This document shows positions 24,504 through 28,746 of a DNA stretch of 28,746 nucleotides, piece by piece. The translations under genes were made by a program, and so were the position numbers. The first letter of the stretch is position 1. Each line of letters starts with the position of its first letter. The notes below the pieces were generated by a model. The model saw nothing but the letters and a program-made list of their open reading frames with translations. It was not told where the DNA came from and did not search any database. Origin of the DNA: an uncultured Oscillospiraceae bacterium (GTDB lineage Bacteria > Bacillota > Clostridia > Oscillospirales > Acutalibacteraceae); the NCBI GenBank assembly GCA_902465155.1, contig CABQLY010000020.1:1-28746 (forward strand), given 5' to 3'.

Positions 24504-24881
24504 TTACTTTAACTCAACCTTGGCGCCAACATCAGTCAGCTTCTTCTGAATTTCTTCAGCTTCTTCTTTGGCAACAGCCTCTTTTAAGGTTTTCGGTGCG
24601 CCGTCAACCAAAGCCTTGGCTTCGCCCAGGCCTAAGCCGGTAATTTCGCGAACCACTTTAATAACCTTAATTTTCTCTGCGCCAACCTCGGCCAGAACAA
24701 CATCAAATTCGGTTTTCTCCTCAGCTGCGGCTGCGCCACCGGCTGCCGGAGCAGCAACAGCAACGGCTGCGGCTGCAGAAACGCCGAACTCCTCTTCAAC
24801 TGCTTTAACGAGCTCTGCAAGCTCAAGTACGGTAAGAGCTTTCAGCTCTTCGATCATAGCGGTAACTTTCTCAGATGCCAT
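24504..24881 (-). CDS. rplL: Ribosomal protein L7/L12
   Basis: Stalk protein of the large ribosomal subunit; dimers on L10 recruit and stimulate translation GTPases. About 125 residues: N-terminal dimerisation helices (MASEKVTAMIEELKALTVLELAELVK), an Ala-rich hinge (about 40-58), and the globular C-terminal domain with EFDVVLAEVGAEKIKVIKVVREITGLGLGEAKALVDGAP. I set the start at 24881 because GGAGGAAAATAAA precedes it. It lies 37 bases after rplJ on the same transcript. Confidence 0.97.
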   Translation of the reverse strand: MASEKVTAMIEELKALTVLELAELVKAVEEEFGVSAAAAVAVAAPAAGGAAAAEEKTEFDVVLAEVGAEKIKVIKVVREITGLGLGEAKALVDGAPKTLKEAVAKEEAEEIQKKLTDVGAKVELK

Positions 24882-24918
24882 TTTATTTTCCTCCAATTAA
24901 ATAAATTTTAGTTTTAAA

Positions 24919-25437
24919 TTATTCTGCGTCAGCAGGGGCTTCCTCGCCGTTCTTGTCAACAATAGCTTGAACTGCGCGCGCAAATGCGGCAATTGGGGCA
25001 TTGAAGGCGTTGAGAACGGTAGCAAGCAGAACCTCCCGGGTCGGGAGCTTTGCAAGGCTGTCAATGGTGGCAAGATCAATCACTTCGCCGTCCATATAGC
25101 CGGCCTTAATGTTAAAGTTTTCGTGACCGTCGGCGTATTTGCCGAGGATTCTTGCAGCGGCAGTGTAATCGTCGTTAGAAATGGCAATGGCGGTAGTACC
25201 GTTTAATGCCTCGTCTAAACCGGAAATACCGGCCTCGTCTGCTGCACGCTTTAACAGGGTGTTTTTAACAACAGCGTAGTGCACATCAGCCTCACGCAGC
25301 TCTTTACGCAGGGCGGTATCGTCGGCAACGCTAATGCCTTTATAATCTACAATAACACCAACGCAGGAAGCTTTAATTTTTTCGGCTAAATCTGCAACAA
25401 TTTGCTTTTTTTGCTCTAAAACTTTCTCACTGGGCAT
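24919..25437 (-). CDS. rplJ: Ribosomal protein L10
   Basis: Base of the ribosomal stalk; binds 23S rRNA and the L7/L12 dimers and usually represses its own operon through the leader RNA. 172 residues starting MPSEKVLEQKKQIVADL, with the family segment VDYKGISVADDTALRKELREADVHYAVVKNTLLKRA, and ending in an acidic tail. AGGAGGTGA precedes the ATG at 25437; a longer frame to 25605 would run through the leader and promoter. It has its own promoter and an L10-type leader upstream. Confidence 0.96.
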   Translation of the reverse strand: MPSEKVLEQKKQIVADLAEKIKASCVGVIVDYKGISVADDTALRKELREADVHYAVVKNTLLKRAADEAGISGLDEALNGTTAIAISNDDYTAAARILGKYADGHENFNIKAGYMDGEVIDLATIDSLAKLPTREVLLATVLNAFNAPIAAFARAVQAIVDKNGEEAPADAE

Positions 25438-25452
25438 GAATTTCACCTCCTG

Positions 25453-25494
25453 AAAAAATACAAATAAATGCCTGCCCCAAGCAAGAGGCAGGCA
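25453..25494 (-). terminator. Attenuator hairpin in the L10 leader
   Basis: On the minus strand TGCCTGCCTC, loop TTGCTT, GGGGCAGGCA (25469-25494; one G-T pair) followed by TTTATTTGTATTTTTT. It sits between the leader core and the rplJ ribosome site, where premature termination would reduce L10 and L7/L12. Confidence 0.85.
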
Positions 25495-25514
25495 CAAAAC
25501 TAAAACAAGGTTAA

Positions 25515-25580
25515 AGTTAAAGCCGCCCTCGGCAGGAATTACACCAAACGCAACCTGCTGTCTTAGGACAAATAACAGGG
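25515..25580 (-). ncRNA. L10 ribosomal-protein leader RNA
   Basis: The minus strand holds CCTAAGACAGCAGGTTG and, further on, AATTCCTGCCGAGG, the conserved halves of the L10 leader motif: a CAGCAGG/CCTGCCG helix with the CCUAAGACAG internal loop. It begins at about the expected transcription start and precedes an attenuator and rplJ. The known role is binding of L10(L12)4 to shut down the operon. Confidence 0.85.
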
Positions 25581-25583
25581 TGT

Positions 25584-25612
25584 ATTGTAACACACCTTTT
25601 CGCATTTGTCAA
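25584..25612 (-). promoter_or_regulatory. Promoter of rplJ-rplL
   Basis: On the minus strand TTGACA (25607-25612), exactly 17 bases, TACAAT (25584-25589). Near-consensus sigma-A promoter directly upstream of the L10 leader. Confidence 0.93.
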
Positions 25613-25625
25613 GTGCTAATTACAC

Positions 25626-26321
25626 TTAAACGCCAAATTTTGCAACATTCAGTTTAATGCCGGGGCCCATGGTGGTGGCAACCGCGCAAGACTTAATGTA
25701 CTGGCCCTTGGTGGCGGCCGGTTTGGCCTTAATCACAGCACCCATTAAGGTGTCAAAATTCTCTTTCAGCTTTGCTTCGCCGAAGGATACTTTGCCAATA
25801 GGGCAGTGAATAATGTTGGTTTTGTCTAAACGGTACTCAATTTTACCGGCCTTGGCCTCGGTAACGGCCTTAGCAACATCCGGCGTAACGGTACCGGCCT
25901 TGGGGGTTGGCATTAAGCCGCGCGGGCCTAAAACCTTACCTAAACGGCCAACCATACCCATCATATCCGGGGACGCGATGACAACATCAAAATCCATCCA
26001 GCCCTCGTTTTGAATACGGGCTACAACCTCTTCGCCGCCTACATAATCCGAGCCGGCCTCTTCGGCTGCTTTTACCTTGTCGCCCTTGGTAATAACCAGG
26101 GTGCGAACCTTTTTGCCGGTGCCGTTCGGCAGTACAACCGCACCGCGAACCTGCTGGTCGGCGTGACGGGAGTCTACGCCTAAGCGAATGTGAACTTCAA
26201 CTGTTTCATCAAACTTTGCGGCGGCAGTTTTAACGGTTAAGCCCATGGCTTCGTCTACATCGTAAAATTTGCCGGCCTCAATCAGCTTCGAGCTGGTTTC
26301 ATATTTTTTTCCGTGCTTCAT
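25626..26321 (-). CDS. rplA: Ribosomal protein L1
   Basis: Binds 23S rRNA at the L1 stalk by the E site and in many bacteria represses the L11-L1 message. 231 residues, the normal length. Starts MKHGKKYETSSKLIEAGKFYDVDEA; diagnostic segments are PNGTGKKVRTLVITKGDK, LGPRGLMPTPKAGTVTPDV and the C-terminal KSCAVATTMGPGIKLNV. GGAGGTAAACAACA precedes the ATG. It follows rplK by 58 bases that carry an L1-target-like motif. Confidence 0.97.
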   Translation of the reverse strand: MKHGKKYETSSKLIEAGKFYDVDEAMGLTVKTAAAKFDETVEVHIRLGVDSRHADQQVRGAVVLPNGTGKKVRTLVITKGDKVKAAEEAGSDYVGGEEVVARIQNEGWMDFDVVIASPDMMGMVGRLGKVLGPRGLMPTPKAGTVTPDVAKAVTEAKAGKIEYRLDKTNIIHCPIGKVSFGEAKLKENFDTLMGAVIKAKPAATKGQYIKSCAVATTMGPGIKLNVAKFGV

Positions 26322-26341
26322 TGTTGTTTACCTCCAAATAA

Positions 26342-26368
26342 GTGGTTCATCGGATCTTATCCTCCCAC
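26342..26368 (-). promoter_or_regulatory. Putative L1 target element before rplA
   Basis: On the minus strand GTGGGAGGATAAG...GATGAACCAC: GTGG pairs with CCAC and encloses GGGAGGA and GATGA segments, resembling the L1 binding site of 23S rRNA and of known L1-regulated messages. A related GTGGGAGGA motif lies before rplK. Autoregulation is inferred. Confidence 0.5.
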
Positions 26369-26379
26369 CGGGTTGCTTA

Positions 26380-26805
26380 TTAGTCTACCACTTCAATACC
26401 CATGCTGCGGGCAGTACCTGCAATCATGCTCATGGCGGATTCTACGCTGGCAGCGTTTAAGTCGGGCATTTTTTGCTCGGCAATTTTTTGAACCTGCTCT
26501 TTGGTGATCTTTGCAACCTTCGTTTTGTTGGGAACGCCGGAACCGCTTTCGATTCCGCACGCTTTTTTAATTAAAACAGCTGCCGGCGGCGTTTTGGTAA
26601 CAAAGCTGAAAGAGCGGTCGGCGTAAACTGTAATAACAACCGGAATAATCATACCGGCGTCGTTCTTAGTGCGTTCGTTAAACTCCTTGGTAAAGGCCAT
26701 AATGTTAACGCCGTGCTGACCAAGCGCGGGGCCTACCGGCGGGGCCGGAGTTGCTTTACCTGCAGGAATTTGTAATTTAATATAGCCTGTAATTTTCTGA
26801 GCCAT
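26380..26805 (-). CDS. rplK: Ribosomal protein L11
   Basis: Binds the GTPase-associated region of 23S rRNA. 141 residues, standard. Starts MAQKITGYIKLQIPAGKATPAPPVGPALGQHGVNIM-type; the proline-rich hinge and the C-terminal SMGIEVVD ending are present. GGAGGTACAATT sets the ATG at 26805; the longer frame to 26844 has no better site. Between nusG and rplA in the conventional order. Confidence 0.97.
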   Translation of the reverse strand: MAQKITGYIKLQIPAGKATPAPPVGPALGQHGVNIMAFTKEFNERTKNDAGMIIPVVITVYADRSFSFVTKTPPAAVLIKKACGIESGSGVPNKTKVAKITKEQVQKIAEQKMPDLNAASVESAMSMIAGTARSMGIEVVD

Positions 26806-26824
26806 AATTGTACCTCCAAATTTT

Positions 26825-26891
26825 GTGGTAAGGTGGTTTTCCACCAGGCGGAACAGGTGCTGCTTAGCTTAACAGCCCTTCTTCCTCCCAC
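26825..26891 (-). promoter_or_regulatory. Structured leader before rplK (L1-target-like)
   Basis: On the minus strand it begins GTGGGAGGAAGAAGG and ends TTACCAC, so GTGG can pair with CCAC around an inner hairpin GGTGGAAAACCACC. The GTGGGAGGA word is shared with the element before rplA. Regulation by L1 is plausible but less clear than for the second copy. Confidence 0.4.
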
Positions 26892-26923
26892 ATACGCGGT
26901 GCTGAACGCGCCCGCGCGTTTAG

Positions 26924-27451
26924 TTAAAAGATTTTTGCAATTTGGTTTAATTCCATTTCGGCGGGAATTTCCTGCCCTAACATGGAAACCTTTACACTTA
27001 CGGTGTTCGCAGGAACATCAATTGAAATAACCGTTCCTTCCATACCCTTTAACGGGCCGGCAATCACGCTAACGCGATCCCCTTCGGCGTAGCTAACTTC
27101 AACGCTGCGCTGCTCTATGCCAAACGCCGCAACCTCAGCGTCGGAAAGCGGCTCCGGCTTAGAGGCCGGGCCAACAAAGCCGGTTACACCACGGGTATTG
27201 CGCACAACATACCACGATTCATCGGTTATAATCATTTTGATCATAACGTAGCCCGGGAATATTTTGCGCTCTACCTCACGGGTCTTGTCATCCTTAACCT
27301 CTGTAACCTTTTCGGTAGGAATTTTAATGTCCATAATGAGGTCCTGCATTTTGCGGCTTTCAACGATTTTTTCAAGATCGGTAGCCACTTTGTTTTCATA
27401 ACCGGAATAGGTATGCACCACATACCATTTGGCATCACTTACCTGTGACAT
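26924..27451 (-). CDS. nusG: Transcription termination/antitermination factor NusG
   Basis: Binds RNA polymerase and affects pausing and termination; its KOW domain can contact ribosomes. 175 residues from the ATG at 27451 (GGAGGTCTAT upstream). N-terminal NGN domain with KWYVVHTYSGYENKVATDLEKI, KIFPGYVMIKM and VRNTRGVTGFVG; KOW motif GDRVSVIAGPLKGMEGTVISID; ends LNQIAKIF. Follows secE by 33 bases as in most bacteria. Confidence 0.97.
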   Translation of the reverse strand: MSQVSDAKWYVVHTYSGYENKVATDLEKIVESRKMQDLIMDIKIPTEKVTEVKDDKTREVERKIFPGYVMIKMIITDESWYVVRNTRGVTGFVGPASKPEPLSDAEVAAFGIEQRSVEVSYAEGDRVSVIAGPLKGMEGTVISIDVPANTVSVKVSMLGQEIPAEMELNQIAKIF

Positions 27452-27484
27452 ATAGACCTCCAATAATTCCTTTGCTGCGGCAGC

Positions 27485-28198
27485 TTATTTAAACAGTACA
27501 TCCAAAAGATTTGATAAACCAAAATCGAGCACCCAAATAACCACGCCGACTATTAAGCACATGATTAAAACAATAACAGTGTTTTTAACAACCGATTGCC
27601 AGCTGGGCCAAACAACCTTTTTCAGCTCGCTTTTATAGTCTTTAATAAAGCGAACAAAGCGTTTAGGAATACTGCCCTTGCCCGATTTTGCAGCTGCAAC
27701 GGTAATGTGATCGTTGATCAGCAAATGCGCCGTGCCAAACACAAAAGCGCCGAACATAGCCGCCATTATTACCCAAACGGCATATTCGTAATGTACGGTG
27801 CTCCAGGCGTCGGCACCTAAAACGGTGTCTAACGGGCGAACATCTACAAATTTAGCGGGGCTGCTGCAGCCAATTACCAGCATATAAATGCCGGAGCCCA
27901 ACATAACAGCCGGGGCCGCCCACCGCGAAAATTTACCTTTAATAAAGGTAAAAACCGTAAAAACAACGCCTAACACAACCAGCCAAAAGCAAAACCAAAC
28001 ATCTGCCGAAACGGCCATTTTGGCGTTACCGGCCTGTTCAATTGTGCCTTTAAAGGTCATTTGAGCTGCGGTTAAGGTGATCTCTTTTCCACCGGCGGTA
28101 AGCGCCGCAAAGGGGAAAAAGTAAAACACCAGCGAAGCAAGGGTGCAAGCCGCCGCCAAAATTTGGCTGGACTTATTTAGGATCTTCCAAGTTTTCAT
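27485..28198 (-). CDS. secE: Preprotein translocase SecE with a four-helix N-terminal extension
   Basis: The C-terminal 60 residues (about 178-237) are a standard SecE: amphipathic RFIKDYKSELKKVVWPSWQSV and one membrane helix (about 204-224). Ahead of it lie about 175 extra residues with four predicted membrane segments (about 11-33, 66-86, 92-110 and 138-160) and a 30-residue outside loop after the first. Typical Gram-positive SecE has only about 60-75 residues. No stop or frameshift divides the two parts, and GGGGGG precedes the ATG at 28198, 13 bases after rpmG. The extension is not recognised; it may be lineage-specific. Role of the core: stabilise the SecYEG channel. Confidence 0.9.
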   Translation of the reverse strand: MKTWKILNKSSQILAAACTLASLVFYFFPFAALTAGGKEITLTAAQMTFKGTIEQAGNAKMAVSADVWFCFWLVVLGVVFTVFTFIKGKFSRWAAPAVMLGSGIYMLVIGCSSPAKFVDVRPLDTVLGADAWSTVHYEYAVWVIMAAMFGAFVFGTAHLLINDHITVAAAKSGKGSIPKRFVRFIKDYKSELKKVVWPSWQSVVKNTVIVLIMCLIVGVVIWVLDFGLSNLLDVLFK

Positions 28199-28211
28199 TT
28201 AAAAGCCCCCC

Positions 28212-28361
28212 TTACTTTGTTTCTCTGTGAAGCGTATGCTTCCGGCAGAATGGGCAGTACTTGTTCATTTCAAGCCTGTCCGGGTCATTTTTCTTGTTCT
28301 TCATGGTGTTGTAGTTGCGCTGTTTGCACTCACTACAAGCTAAAGTGATTTTTACTCTCAT
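28212..28361 (-). CDS. rpmG: Ribosomal protein L33 (zinc-binding type)
   Basis: 49 residues. Starts MRVKITLACSECKQRNY, continues with NTMKNKKNDPDRLEMNKYCPFC and ends HTLHRETK. Two CxxC pairs (C9/C12 and C36/C39) mark the zinc-containing form. GGGAGGTG lies upstream of the ATG. First gene of the rpmG-secE-nusG operon. Confidence 0.96.
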   Translation of the reverse strand: MRVKITLACSECKQRNYNTMKNKKNDPDRLEMNKYCPFCRKHTLHRETK

Positions 28362-28554
28362 AACGGCACCTCCCGTTTCACGGAATATTTTTTGCTTTCT
28401 TGGTAAAAGAAAGTAAATGAGCCTCCCTCAATCTCAAAAAACCGAAACCCAACGGATTGCTCAAACCGAAGGATGAAGAACAATAAAACTCGGCTTTTTG
28501 AAAAGGCCCGCGGCAAAAAATTGCACAACAAACAGACCCTCAGAGGTAAATACG
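28362..28554 (-). promoter_or_regulatory. Long untranslated leader of the rpmG-secE-nusG operon
   Basis: About 190 bases between the promoter and the rpmG ribosome site, with no gene. It contains a hairpin CTTTCTT-TTACC-AAGAAAG followed by CAAAAAA (28391-28418 region), and a run TTTTTTG-AGATTG. No known riboswitch core is recognised. Confidence 0.45.
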
Positions 28555-28583
28555 ATTATACCACAGTTTTTTGGCAGAGTCAA
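28555..28583 (-). promoter_or_regulatory. Promoter of the rpmG-secE-nusG operon
   Basis: On the minus strand TTGACT (28578-28583), 17-base spacer, TATAAT (28555-28560). Near-consensus sigma-A promoter. Confidence 0.93.
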
Positions 28584-28628
28584 GTTTTTTTTCAAAAACC
28601 CTTTAAATTTTGTTGTAGGTTTACAATA

Positions 28629-28746
28629 GATGTGTTACAAAGGATAAAAAAGAGTGACGAATGGAACTTCCTGTGTTACAGTTAAAGTTGCGACACCAAC
28701 TGAAAGGAAGCACCACTCGTCATGAATACTGTAACACAAACAATGC
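28629..28746 (+). mobile_element. Probable start of an insertion element, cut by the window edge
   Basis: The words gtgttaca (28631-28638 and 28672-28679) and tgtaacac (28730-28737, inverted) and a near inverted repeat (gtgacgaatgg with ccactcgtca) cluster here. An ATG at 28722, with AAGGAAG 11 bases upstream, opens a frame MNTVTQTM that continues off the right edge; that start is reminiscent of IS481/IS3-type transposases in Clostridia, from recall. Ends and family cannot be established. Confidence 0.35.
28722..28746 (+). CDS. Partial frame at right edge, possible transposase start
   Basis: Only eight codons are visible (MNTVTQTM). AAGGAAG lies 11 bases upstream, a slightly long spacing. 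The start matches my recollection of integrase-core transposases in Clostridia; this is a weak basis. Confidence 0.35.

Noticed and set aside
25438..25605. N-terminal extension of rplJ
   Set aside because: The extension reads through the L10 leader, attenuator and promoter; AGGAGGTGA marks the internal ATG.

Overview
The window looks like chromosomal DNA of a low-to-mid GC Gram-positive Clostridia member, most likely Oscillospiraceae-like. The evidence is the MEP pathway genes ispD and ispF, the gene order aroQ-pepP-efp, Firmicutes-type cdaA-cdaR, a comF/recD2 pair, the rpmG-secE-nusG-rplK-rplA-rplJ-rplL order, strong Shine-Dalgarno sites (GGAGG) and the style of the secreted proteins. Species cannot be named from the sequence alone.

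Layout. Positions 213-15897 are almost entirely minus strand: an orphan MsmX/UgpC-type sugar ABC ATPase (269-1411), an RsuA-family pseudouridine synthase, a membrane-anchored DUF4830-like protein, ispF-ispD (overlapping), a PAP2 phosphatase, an acidic zinc-ribbon protein next to efp, pepP, aroQ, an mreB paralogue, comF-recD2, a small unknown membrane protein, cdaR-cdaA (c-di-AMP synthesis) and an AraC-type regulator. Positions 16070-22714 are the only plus-strand block. It is a divergent operon of two secreted proteins built from a repeated ~165-residue beta-rich module, a 40-residue peptide gene between them, and a lipoprotein with a clan GH-A-like glycosidase fold. A 20-bp perfect hairpin terminator closes it. 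Positions 23175-28361 return to the minus strand: an SPFH/band-7 protein, then the L7/L12, L10, L1, L11, NusG, SecE and L33 genes. This block has two strong promoters, an L10 leader with an attenuator hairpin, and L1-target-like elements. A probable insertion-element start is cut by the right edge.

How the parts work together. The plus-strand block reads as an AraC-controlled surface polysaccharide-binding and degrading locus with no transporter of its own. One protein appears secreted, one has a degenerate sortase-type tail, and the glycosidase is membrane-tethered. The orphan ATPase at the left end could energise sugar importers encoded elsewhere, but that is inference. The ribosomal block is a transcription/translation housekeeping operon. 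rpoB/rpoC do not follow rplL here, and SecE carries an unusual four-helix N-terminal extension.

The most unusual items are the 40-residue peptide and the hairpin that follows it, the repeated-module surface proteins, the atypical glycosidase active site, the SecE extension, and several intergenic stretches made of degenerate short tandem repeats.
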